16,083 bases of DNA. It comes from an uncultured Bacteroidota bacterium (GTDB lineage Bacteria; Bacteroidota; Bacteroidia; Flavobacteriales; Flavobacteriaceae). The position numbers and the translations under genes were made by a program. The notes below the pieces were generated by a model. The model did no database searches, had not been told where the DNA came from, and worked only from the letters and a program-made list of their open reading frames with translations. Below, piece after piece: positions 1 to 7,288 of this stretch (position 1 is its first letter; every line of letters begins with the position of its first letter). The stretch is from contig CAILTC010000379.1 of NCBI GenBank assembly GCA_903837025.1, forward strand, positions 1 through 16,083, written 5' to 3'.

Positions 1-636
1 AAAACCTTGATTATCGATATTCCACCCAAATTAAGAGGAAATTCAAAAGATCCTTTGAATGCCCTCGGAATGTCATTCGTTGGAAAAATAGAAACATTAA
101 TTCCTTTTATCGAAAAATCCGAAATCGAAAACGTGATTTTTGTAAGTTCTACTTCGGTTTATGGTGACGATAATTCTATTGTAACCGAAGAAACTGAACC
201 GCATCCGGAAACCGAAAGTGGGAATCAATTGATACACGCAGAACAACTTTTGCAAAGTAATGTTAACTTTAAAACCACTGTTTTGCGTTTTGGAGGATTG
301 ATTGGCGAAGACCGAAATCCGTTGCATTTTCTAGCCGGAAGAACAAATATAGAAAACCCAAATGCCCCTATAAACCTGATTCATCAAGAAGATTGCATCG
401 GTATAATCCTAGAGATTCTTCGCATTGCTCAGAATGACAAATCAGTCTGGGGAGAAACCTTCAACGGTGTTGCGCCTTTTCATCCGAGTCGCAAAGAATA
501 TTATACGCAAAAAGCGATAGAATTGAATTTGGCTTTGCCGGAATTCAATTATCAATTGCCTACTTTTGGCAAAATTATTTTGAGTTCGAAAGTCGAAAAA
601 GTTCTCGGCTATTCGTTCACAAAAACCCATCTATAA
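1..636 (+). CDS. NAD(P)-dependent SDR-family epimerase, YeeZ-like (5' end missing)
   Basis: The reading frame is open from base 1 and a TTG at 7 is only an internal codon, so the start, with the Rossmann GxxGxxG nucleotide-binding loop, lies before the window. About 211 residues remain. The visible part begins with T-L-I-I-D-I-P-P, as at the end of a Rossmann strand. It carries an SSTSVYGD motif, which is the usual Ser/Tyr active-site strand of extended or atypical SDRs, and RFGGLIGEDRNP, which is characteristic of the YeeZ branch. The canonical YxxxK lysine is not obvious; the equivalent region reads LIHAEQLL, as is common in this branch. The substrate is unknown. The stop is followed after one base by the permease gene, so the two are probably co-transcribed. 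The family call is good; a specific reaction cannot be given. Confidence 0.85.
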   Translation, partial: KTLIIDIPPKLRGNSKDPLNALGMSFVGKIETLIPFIEKSEIENVIFVSSTSVYGDDNSIVTEETEPHPETESGNQLIHAEQLLQSNVNFKTTVLRFGGLIGEDRNPLHFLAGRTNIENPNAPINLIHQEDCIGIILEILRIAQNDKSVWGETFNGVAPFHPSRKEYYTQKAIELNLALPEFNYQLPTFGKIILSSKVEKVLGYSFTKTHL

Positions 637-637
637 C

Positions 638-1561
638 GTGAAGAAAAAAATACAAAATGTAGTTTCATCGAAAGTAAATGCTATTGGTTTGCCAATAATC
701 GCCTTGTGTTTTGTTTGCTTTTTTTGGGGTACCACCTGGATTGCTTCAAAAGAAGGTGTGCGACACATGCCTGCTTTACAACTCGCCGGAATGAGACAAT
801 TTATTGGTGGAATTCTTTATGTTTCCTATTTCTTGTTTAAAAAAACACCTTGGCCGAAAGGCAAACAATGGCGAACCATTCTCATTTTGAGCATGCTGAA
901 TTTTGCATTGAGTAATGGTTTGAGCACTTGGGGCGTGAAATACATCAGTAGCGGTTTGGGCGCTATTATCAACGCCGTTTTCCCTTTATGGATTGTAATT
1001 ATCACCCTATTTAGTGGTGAAAGATTAGTCCGATTAGCCGTATTTGGTCTAATAATTAGTTTTGGTGGCGTTTGCGTTATTTTCTACGATCATCTGAGTG
1101 ATTTTCTAAATCCTGATTTTCGATTTGGAATTCTACTTTCCGTATTATCAACGATAAGTTGGGCTTTTGGTAGTTTATACACCAAGAAAAAGGCGGCAAG
1201 TTTCAATCCGTATTTTAGTCTCGGATTGCAAATGTTGATTTCTAGCATTGTACTTTTTGCAATTACTGGCGCCACTGGGACGGGAGTTACTTTGAATTCT
1301 ATTCAAGCGAATTCTTGGTTGGCAATTGCTTATTTGGTGGTATTCGGCTCTATTTTATCCTTTATTGCTTATATCTACATGCTACAAAGGCTTTCTCCAG
1401 AAATAAATAGTATTTATGCTTATGTGAATCCAATTATTGCCGTTTTATTAGGCTCTATGATTTTTGGCGAACCCCTGACAATTGCCATTGCTATTGGAGG
1501 CGGAATTACTTTAGTTGGCTTGTATATGGTTAATTATTCGATGCGAAAAGCCAAGACATAA
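638..1561 (+). CDS. EamA/DMT-superfamily permease
   Basis: This is a 307-residue inner-membrane protein with about ten hydrophobic segments arranged as two EamA repeats, roughly residues 18-150 and 163-300. The first helix carries the typical FFWGTTWIASKEG pattern and the second repeat opens with SVLSTISWAFGSLYTKK. The family exports small metabolites such as amino acids, purines or drugs, but the substrate cannot be read from sequence. The start is a GTG one base after the SDR stop. The next methionine (residue 44) would remove the first helix, so GTG is preferred. A strong hairpin and T-run directly after the stop ends this two-gene unit. The length is normal for DMT permeases. Confidence 0.9.
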   Translation: MKKKIQNVVSSKVNAIGLPIIALCFVCFFWGTTWIASKEGVRHMPALQLAGMRQFIGGILYVSYFLFKKTPWPKGKQWRTILILSMLNFALSNGLSTWGVKYISSGLGAIINAVFPLWIVIITLFSGERLVRLAVFGLIISFGGVCVIFYDHLSDFLNPDFRFGILLSVLSTISWAFGSLYTKKKAASFNPYFSLGLQMLISSIVLFAITGATGTGVTLNSIQANSWLAIAYLVVFGSILSFIAYIYMLQRLSPEINSIYAYVNPIIAVLLGSMIFGEPLTIAIAIGGGITLVGLYMVNYSMRKAKT

Positions 1562-1576
1562 ATCGTTATAAAACAA

Positions 1577-1618
1577 AAATTCCCAAGCTCACACTTGGGA
1601 ATTTATTATCTTTTTTTC
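1577..1618 (+). terminator. Intrinsic terminator after the EamA permease
   Basis: There is a perfect 11-bp inverted repeat, AAATTCCCAAG (1577-1587) and CTTGGGAATTT (1594-1604), with a 6-base loop. It is followed by ATTATC and then a run of seven to eight T. It begins 16 bases after the permease stop codon. Confidence 0.85.
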
Positions 1619-1770
1619 TGATGGGTTTTGTGCGAAAGTAAACTCGAAATTAATTGAACCTAACAATTATAATTCCTATGTAAAAAGAAGCTTTAAAATT
1701 AAAAGCTATGGAGTAAAAAAAGTTTCAACATTTGCAGTAAAACCATTATTTTAAACCCTAAATACCAACA

Positions 1771-1825
1771 TTGTCATTCCGTAGGAATCTCGAAATCATT
1801 AAATCAGATTCCTATGGAATGACAA
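1771..1825. repeat. Imperfect palindromic intergenic repeat (REP/MITE-like)
   Basis: Arms of 20 bp, TTGTCATTCCGTAGGAATCT (1771-1790) and its near-complement AGATTCCTATGGAATGACAA (1806-1825), flank a 15-base loop with a single mismatch that would be a G-U pair in RNA. It lies between the convergent ends of the permease and the M13 peptidase. Neither arm is followed by a long T-run, so it is not a typical intrinsic terminator, although it could act as one or as an mRNA 3'-end stabiliser. From memory, GTCATTCC-type palindromes recur between genes in Flavobacterium genomes; that cannot be verified here. The rest of the 1562-1865 gap holds only the terminator and AT-rich sequence with no coding signal. 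Confidence 0.75.
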
Positions 1826-1865
1826 ATTGGGGTTGCCAATTTTATAGCATATCCTTTTTTGTTTT

Positions 1866-3929
1866 CTACCAAATTTTAACTCGTTTATCTGGTGCAAGAT
1901 ACATTCCGTCTCCGGGTTGAAGTTTGAAAGCTTCATAAAACGAATCTACATTTTGCAACGGCACATAGGCGCGGTACATTCCTGGTGAATGTGGGTCGGT
2001 TTTTACGCTATTTTTTATGGCTTCATCACGGGTTTTAGTACGCCAAACGGTTGTCCAAGAAATAAAGAAACGTTGTTCAGGCGTGTAACCATCAATTAAT
2101 CCAGGGTTTCCGTTGGCTTTTAAATAAAGTTGCAAACCATCATAAGCAGCGTTTACGCCACCTAGATCCCCTATGTTTTCTCCCAAGGTAAATTTCCCAT
2201 CAACAAAAATTCCTGGCAAGGGTTGCAAAGCACTGTATTGTGTGGCAAGTGCCCCTGTCAATGCGGTGAATTGTTTTAAATCCTCGGCGGTCCACCAATC
2301 TTTCAAGTTACCATCGGCATTGTATCTCGCTCCAGAATCATCGAAACCATGAGAAATTTCATGACCAATAACCGCTCCAATTCCACCATAATTTACAGCT
2401 TCATCGGCTTGATAATTGTAAAAAGGCGGTTGCAAAATTGCTGCTGGAAATACAATTTCGTTATACGAAGGATTGTAATACGCGTTTACCGTTTGTGGCG
2501 ACATTCCCCATTCGGTTTTGTCAACGGGTTTAAAACGCTTGTCTAAATCTTGTTGAAAATTCCATTTTGCAAGACTTTTCGAATTCTCAAAATACGTCCC
2601 TCCTTCTTCTGGACTTTTCAAAGTCAATGCCGAATAGTCCTTCCATTTATCAGGATAACCAATTTTTATAGTTGATTTGTGAAGTTTTTCAACGGCGCTT
2701 AACTTGGTTTCTGGCGACATCCAAGGCAAATTATTAATCCGATTTTCGAAAGCTAAAAAAACATTCTTAATCATCTTTTCGGCTTTTACTTTGGCTTCAG
2801 CTGGAAACATTTTTTCTACATATAACTTTCCAAGTGCTTCCCCAACCGAACCATTAATAACTTGCAAAGCTCTTTCGTCGCGTGCTCTTTGTTTGATGGC
2901 TCCTGTCAACGTTTTGCCATAAAACTCCCAGTTTGCATTTTCTAAATCGGTTGTCAATTTCCCTGTTGATCGGTTTAATAATGTCCAACGGAGATAAGCT
3001 TTCCAATCCTCCACTTTATTTTCTTTAAAAATAGTCTCTAAAGCAGTCATGTATTTAGGTTGCGAAACGATCAAAGAATCTACATTTTTAAGACCAACTT
3101 TGGTCAAATATACATTCCAATCTAACGAAGGCGTTAGTTTCTGCAAATCGGAAACCTTCATCGGATTGTACGATTTTCTTTGGTCACGTCTTTCTACTCT
3201 GGTAAATCTTGGCTTAGACATAGCTGTTTCTAATGCTAGAATTGCCGTAGCATCGGTTTTTGCCTTCAATGGTTTTTCCCCCAAAAACTGTAACATTCTA
3301 GCGATGTGCAACACATATTTTTCTCTTTTTTCTTTCGAATCTTTATCATCAGACACATAATAATCTCTATCTGGCAAGCCTAAACTTCCTGGCTCAACGG
3401 ATATTACATTTCTATTACTGTTCTTAGCATCGGCATCTAAGCCAACACCAAAAAAGCCAATACCGCCAAAAGGTTCCATTTCGATTAACAAAGCTTGCAA
3501 ATCTTTAGTATTTTTTACTGCATTAATTTTGGCCAAATAAGGTTTTAGCGGTGCCAATCCTTGTTTATTTCGACCAACGGTATCCATAATAGTTTTGTAT
3601 AGATTTACCGCTTTTCCTTGATCTGTATTCGATTTGTATTTTGGATTTTTTGCCGCTTCTTTCAAAATAGTCAAAGCATCAATATCCGTCTTTTTACGCA
3701 ATTCATTAAAACTTCCCCATGAAGTTTTATCGTTAGGGATTTGGGTTTTGTCGAACCATGTACCATTTACAAATCGGAAAAAATCATCGTTTGGCCTTAC
3801 TTTTGAATCCATAAACGACACATTAATACCTGGCTCTTTAATCACTGGAGTATTTTGTGCCTGCGCAGTTGCAAGCCCGATGATTGCAGGAATCACAAAA
3901 ACTATCTGCTTATTGAAATTTATTTTCAT
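1866..3929 (-). CDS. pepO: Secreted M13-family zinc metallopeptidase (neprilysin/PepO type)
   Basis: This 687-residue protein starts with a cleavable-looking signal peptide (MKINFNKQ followed by a hydrophobic stretch ending AQAQ near residue 25) and has no lipobox cysteine, so it is probably periplasmic or exported. It spans the whole M13 fold: an N-terminal helical domain (about residues 35-410) and the catalytic domain. The zinc site is complete: HEISH at residues 523-527 gives both His ligands and the catalytic Glu, and GENIGDLGG supplies the third ligand E584 and D588. The conserved NAYY segment precedes the site. Length matches the family (about 670-700). M13 enzymes cleave short peptides on the N-terminal side of hydrophobic residues. 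The ATG start is supported by a TATCTTTG promoter element 26 bases upstream. It is transcribed alone and divergently from the SCO gene. Confidence 0.93.
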   Translation of the reverse strand: MKINFNKQIVFVIPAIIGLATAQAQNTPVIKEPGINVSFMDSKVRPNDDFFRFVNGTWFDKTQIPNDKTSWGSFNELRKKTDIDALTILKEAAKNPKYKSNTDQGKAVNLYKTIMDTVGRNKQGLAPLKPYLAKINAVKNTKDLQALLIEMEPFGGIGFFGVGLDADAKNSNRNVISVEPGSLGLPDRDYYVSDDKDSKEKREKYVLHIARMLQFLGEKPLKAKTDATAILALETAMSKPRFTRVERRDQRKSYNPMKVSDLQKLTPSLDWNVYLTKVGLKNVDSLIVSQPKYMTALETIFKENKVEDWKAYLRWTLLNRSTGKLTTDLENANWEFYGKTLTGAIKQRARDERALQVINGSVGEALGKLYVEKMFPAEAKVKAEKMIKNVFLAFENRINNLPWMSPETKLSAVEKLHKSTIKIGYPDKWKDYSALTLKSPEEGGTYFENSKSLAKWNFQQDLDKRFKPVDKTEWGMSPQTVNAYYNPSYNEIVFPAAILQPPFYNYQADEAVNYGGIGAVIGHEISHGFDDSGARYNADGNLKDWWTAEDLKQFTALTGALATQYSALQPLPGIFVDGKFTLGENIGDLGGVNAAYDGLQLYLKANGNPGLIDGYTPEQRFFISWTTVWRTKTRDEAIKNSVKTDPHSPGMYRAYVPLQNVDSFYEAFKLQPGDGMYLAPDKRVKIW

Positions 3930-3955
3930 TTATTTTGATGGTTTGATTATAAACC

Positions 3956-3963
3956 CAAAGATA
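3956..3963 (-). promoter_or_regulatory. Bacteroidota -7 promoter element for the M13 peptidase
   Basis: On the minus strand this reads TATCTTTG, an exact match to the Bacteroidota -7 consensus TAnnTTTG, 26 bases before the ATG at 3929. No convincing -33 TTTG is seen at the usual distance. Confidence 0.55.
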
Positions 3964-4044
3964 TTCATAATTTTTAAAATAAAATCCTAATTTTTTTCAA
4001 AAACAACATTGTGTTAATTTAATTTAAAACAAAAGTCATTTTCG

Positions 4045-4052
4045 TATTTTTG
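4045..4052 (+). promoter_or_regulatory. -7 promoter element for the SCO gene
   Basis: TATTTTTG matches TAnnTTTG and ends 15 bases before the ATG at 4068. It includes the TTG at 4050 that would otherwise be read as a start codon, which argues for the ATG as the true start. A clear -33 element is not visible. Confidence 0.55.
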
Positions 4053-4067
4053 CAGCAAATTATTCTT

Positions 4068-4742
4068 ATGAAGTCTCTTTTATTCAAATACCGAAAATTC
4101 ATCGCTGGGTTTTTAGTTTTTTCAGCTATTGCACTTTCTTTATTTTATTCGGCTTTGAAGCCAAGTAAAAGCTTACCAATATACAACCCTGCAGATGTAA
4201 ACCCCGAGTTAGTAGACACAACCGTTCAATATATTGCGAACAAACATCGTATTGCCGATTTCTCGTTTACCAATCAAAACGGGAAAACTATCACCCAAAA
4301 AGACTATGAAGGTAAAATTTATGTTGCCGATTTTTTCTTCACCACTTGCGGTTCTATTTGCCCAAAAATGACAACAAATCTAGTCGATGTTCAAAAAGCA
4401 TTTCTTAATAATCCAAAGGTCATGCTGCTTTCGCATTCCGTTCTTCCTGACATTGATGATGTGGCAGTTTTAAAAGCTTATTCGGAACGAAATGGCGTAA
4501 TCGACAGCAAATGGAACTTGGTAACGGGCGATAAAAAAGCAATTTACACCATGGCACGAAAATCCTATTTGGCTGTAAAACAAGGAAAGCCAAATGAACT
4601 TTACGATATGGTTCACACCGAAAATTTTGTGCTTGTAGATACTAAAAGACGTGTTCGAGGCTTTTATGACGGAACAAAAAAAGAAGAAATCACTCGCCTA
4701 ATCGAGGATATTAATTGGCTTTTGGAAAACGAAAAAAATTAG
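4068..4742 (+). CDS. SCO1/SenC/PrrC-family copper chaperone, membrane-anchored
   Basis: The protein has 224 residues from the ATG. A TTG 18 bases upstream is in frame but lies inside the promoter's -7 element. An N-terminal hydrophobic segment (about residues 10-30) is an uncleaved anchor or signal, followed by a thioredoxin-fold domain. The SCO copper site is intact: TTCGSICPKM gives C94 and C98 (the CxxxCP motif), and the distal histidine is H183 in DMVHTENFVLVD. SCO proteins bind Cu(I)/Cu(II) on the outer face of the membrane and help assemble the CuA centre of cytochrome oxidase; some act as thiol redox proteins. It sits between the M13 gene and feoA. A separate promoter-like element precedes feoA, so it may be its own unit. 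Confidence 0.92.
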   Translation: MKSLLFKYRKFIAGFLVFSAIALSLFYSALKPSKSLPIYNPADVNPELVDTTVQYIANKHRIADFSFTNQNGKTITQKDYEGKIYVADFFFTTCGSICPKMTTNLVDVQKAFLNNPKVMLLSHSVLPDIDDVAVLKAYSERNGVIDSKWNLVTGDKKAIYTMARKSYLAVKQGKPNELYDMVHTENFVLVDTKRRVRGFYDGTKKEEITRLIEDINWLLENEKN

Positions 4743-4782
4743 CAAACCTGATAATTGTCATTTAATATTCTATTTTTATCTG

Positions 4783-4790
4783 TACTTTTG
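4783..4790 (+). promoter_or_regulatory. -7 promoter element for the feo operon
   Basis: TACTTTTG matches TAnnTTTG, 26 bases before the feoA TTG start. A TTG at 4755-4757 could be the -33 element, but the 25-base spacer is longer than usual. Immediately downstream is a tandem CAATCTAAAT repeat. Confidence 0.5.
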
Positions 4791-4811
4791 CAATCTAAAT
4801 TCAATCTAAAT
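4791..4811 (+). repeat. Tandem CAATCTAAAT direct repeat in the feoA leader
   Basis: CAATCTAAAT occurs at 4791-4800 and again at 4802-4811, with one intervening T, giving an 11-base period, about one helical turn. It begins directly after the -7 element, where a repressor would block initiation. It may be an operator made of CTAAA half-sites, or just a small duplication. Confidence 0.5.
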
Positions 4812-4816
4812 AAGAA

Positions 4817-5047
4817 TTGCGAACTACAATAGCCCACTTAAAAAAAGGAGACAAAGCCATCATCACCCATTTTGATGTTGAAGCCATTCCGTTAAAACTA
4901 TTGGAAATGGGTTGTTTACCTGGAAATCAGGTCAAATTACTTCAAATTGCACCGTTTGGCGATCCTTTGTATTTAGATATAAATGGTTCACATCTTGCCA
5001 TTCGTATCGAAACTGCTCGTGAAATTGAAGTTGAAATTATTGAATAA
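4817..5047 (+). CDS. feoA: FeoA, small accessory protein of ferrous iron uptake
   Basis: This 76-residue cytosolic protein is a single SH3-like FeoA domain. Visible hallmarks are the opening LKKGDKAIIT, the central LLEMGCLPGNQVKLLQIAPFG and the closing LAIRIETAREIEVE. FeoA is thought to bind the cytosolic part of FeoB and to be needed for full Fe(II) uptake, though its exact role is unsettled. The start is a TTG: an in-frame TAA (4811-4813) lies just upstream and no ATG or GTG is available before the conserved start of the domain. FeoB begins nine bases after the stop, so the genes form a feoA-feoB operon, with the small Cys-rich gene third. Confidence 0.93.
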   Translation: MRTTIAHLKKGDKAIITHFDVEAIPLKLLEMGCLPGNQVKLLQIAPFGDPLYLDINGSHLAIRIETAREIEVEIIE

Positions 5048-5056
5048 TCAGTTGAA

Positions 5057-7159
5057 ATGAGCAAACAAAACATCAATGTCGCTTTAATAGGAAATCCTAA
5101 TGTGGGGAAAACTTCGGTTTTTAACCAACTAACTGGCTTGAACCAACAGGTGGGAAATTACCCTGGAATTACGGTCGAAAAGAAAGTTGGTTTTTGCAAA
5201 TTATCCAATACAATCCATGCCAACGTAGTCGATTTACCGGGAACCTATAGTTTAAATGCCAGCTCTGCCGATGAAAATGTAGTGATTGAACTTTTACTTA
5301 ACAAAACAGACAAGCTTTACCCCGATGTTATTGTTGTTGTTTCTGAAGTAGAAAATTTGAAACGTAATTTATTGCTTTTCACCCAAATAAAAGATCTAGA
5401 AATCCCAACTATTCTTGTCGTAAATATGATTGACAGAATGAGTCTAAAAGGAATTTCATTGGATATTCCATTTTTAGAATCTCAATTAAAAACCAAAATT
5501 GTACTTGTCAGTTCCCGAAAAGGAATTGGAATTGAAGAACTGAAAAAAACGATAACAACTTACAAAACCATTTCGACAGCACCTTGTTTAAATGCTTCAT
5601 CTATTGATGATGTTTATTTTGATAATCTTCGAAATACATTCCCCAATCAGTCGTTATACAAGCTTTGGCTCGTTATTACACAAGATGTCAATTTTGTAGA
5701 TTTGAATCGAAAAGCACTCGATAATAACTCGTTTACAAAGACGGATTCCGAGATTAAAAGGCTTCAACAAAAGGAAACGATTAAAAGATACCAATTTATA
5801 AATGACACTTTAAAAATCGGTCAAAAAATAGATTCTTCAATTGCCACCGATTTTAGAAGCAAGCTTGACCGAGTTTTAACACACAAATTTTGGGGTTATC
5901 TGATTTTCTTTTTTATCTTATTTGGTATTTTTCAGTCTATTTTCGAATGGTCAAAAATTCCAATGGATTTCATCGATAGAACTTTTGCATCCTTAAGCAC
6001 ATTGGCCAGCGAAAGCCTTCCTCCAGGAGCTTTCACGAATTTAATTTCGCAAGGAATCATACCCGGAATTGGCGGAATTTTGATATTTATTCCGCAAATA
6101 ACCTTTCTGTTTTTGTTCATTTCTATACTTGAAGAAAGTGGATATATGAGTCGAGTGGTGTTTTTGATGGATAAAATCATGCGCAATTTTGGACTTTCGG
6201 GCAAAAGTATTGTCCCATTAATTTCTGGAACAGCTTGTGCGATTCCAGCAATTATGGCAACCCGAAACATCGAAAACTGGAAAGAAAGGCTAATTACCAT
6301 TCTCGTAACACCGTTTACAACTTGTTCGGCTAGATTACCGGTTTATGCGATTATTATTGGACTTGTAATTCCTGATAAACGCGTTTTCGGATTCATCAAT
6401 ATGCAAGGATTGACCTTGATGTTGTTGTATTTAATAGGTTTTGGAATGGCTATTTTTTCTGCATTCGTATTGAATAAAGTGCTGAAACTAAAATGCAAAA
6501 CTTTCTTTGTGATAGAAATGCCCAATTATAAATTGCCCCTATTTAAGAACGTGGCGATCAATGTTGTCGAAAAAACCAAAGCTTTCGTTTTTGGTGCCGG
6601 AAAAATTATCTTGGCAATATCCGTGGTTTTATGGTTTTTGGCTTCGAATAGTCCGAGCGAAAAATTCAATGATTCGGATACCGTTATACTTTCAAAAACG
6701 GATAATCAAGGCTTGTCAAAAGCAGATCTCAAGAACAAAGTTGCTTCTTATAAATTAGAGCATTCGTATATTGGAATAATGGGAAAAACGATCGAACCTG
6801 TGATTTCGCCTTTGGGTTATGATTGGAAAATTGGCGTTGCCATAATCAGTTCGTTTGCGGCAAGAGAAGTTTTTGTAGGAACTCTGGCCACCATTTACAG
6901 TGTTGGCGGAAGCGATAATGACGACACGATAAAAGACAAAATGAGAGCCGAAATAAATCCAGCAACCGGCGAGAAAATATTCAATTTTGCCTCCGGAATT
7001 TCGCTATTGCTGTTTTATGCTTTTGCGATGCAATGTGCTAGTACATTAGCCGTTACAAAAAAGGAAACTAACAGCTGGAAATGGCCCTTGGGACAACTCC
7101 TTTTTATGAGCAGTTTTGCTTATATCGTAGCATTAATTGCTTACCAAATTTTAAAATAA
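5057..7159 (+). CDS. feoB: FeoB, GTP-dependent ferrous iron transporter
   Basis: A 700-residue inner-membrane Fe(II) transporter with an N-terminal G domain. G1 is GNPNVGKTS (residues 12-20), G3 is DLPG (59-62) and G4 is NMID (123-126); the switch region reads NYPGITVEKK. A linker or GDI-like helical region (about 170-270) leads into two gate domains with roughly seven to eight membrane segments. The first contains GIGGILIFIPQITFLFLFIS and the SGTACAIPAIMATR segment with its conserved Cys; the second contains SSFAAREVFVGTLATIY. Length is normal for a single-chain Bacteroidota FeoB. No frameshift or missing motif is seen. It follows feoA by nine bases and precedes a 40-residue FeoB-associated gene by six. 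Confidence 0.96.
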   Translation: MSKQNINVALIGNPNVGKTSVFNQLTGLNQQVGNYPGITVEKKVGFCKLSNTIHANVVDLPGTYSLNASSADENVVIELLLNKTDKLYPDVIVVVSEVENLKRNLLLFTQIKDLEIPTILVVNMIDRMSLKGISLDIPFLESQLKTKIVLVSSRKGIGIEELKKTITTYKTISTAPCLNASSIDDVYFDNLRNTFPNQSLYKLWLVITQDVNFVDLNRKALDNNSFTKTDSEIKRLQQKETIKRYQFINDTLKIGQKIDSSIATDFRSKLDRVLTHKFWGYLIFFFILFGIFQSIFEWSKIPMDFIDRTFASLSTLASESLPPGAFTNLISQGIIPGIGGILIFIPQITFLFLFISILEESGYMSRVVFLMDKIMRNFGLSGKSIVPLISGTACAIPAIMATRNIENWKERLITILVTPFTTCSARLPVYAIIIGLVIPDKRVFGFINMQGLTLMLLYLIGFGMAIFSAFVLNKVLKLKCKTFFVIEMPNYKLPLFKNVAINVVEKTKAFVFGAGKIILAISVVLWFLASNSPSEKFNDSDTVILSKTDNQGLSKADLKNKVASYKLEHSYIGIMGKTIEPVISPLGYDWKIGVAIISSFAAREVFVGTLATIYSVGGSDNDDTIKDKMRAEINPATGEKIFNFASGISLLLFYAFAMQCASTLAVTKKETNSWKWPLGQLLFMSSFAYIVALIAYQILK

Positions 7160-7165
7160 ACCGTC

Positions 7166-7288
7166 ATGATACAAGAAATTTTAGTTTTTATAACATTGGC
7201 CATAGCCGTAGCTTTCTTGTTTAGAAAATTCTTTTTCAAAAAGAAAAAGAACGATAAGAACTGTGGCGATGATTGTAACTGTGGTTAA
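7166..7288 (+). CDS. FeoB-associated Cys-rich small membrane protein
   Basis: A 40-residue protein starting at an ATG six bases after the feoB stop. It consists of one hydrophobic helix (about residues 4-19, MIQEILVFITLAIAVAFLF), a strongly basic stretch (FRKFFFKKKKNDK) and a short tail with three cysteines in a CxxxCxC pattern (CGDDCNCG, C33, C37, C39). Tiny single-helix proteins with a Cys-rich tail directly after feoB are a known companion family (FeoB-associated Cys-rich membrane protein). Position, topology and cysteines all fit, and the cysteines may handle iron or redox at the membrane; that role is inferred. Its stop overlaps the stop of the convergent DtxR-type gene by four bases. 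Confidence 0.82.
   Translation: MIQEILVFITLAIAVAFLFRKFFFKKKKNDKNCGDDCNCG

Noticed and set aside
3049..3990. Plus-strand ORFs of 103 and 118 codons opposite the M13 peptidase
   Set aside because: They are antisense shadows of a well-supported gene with all catalytic motifs and show no recognisable domain.
5932..6300. Minus-strand ORF of 122 codons inside feoB
   Set aside because: It is an antisense shadow of conserved FeoB gate-domain sequence without independent support.
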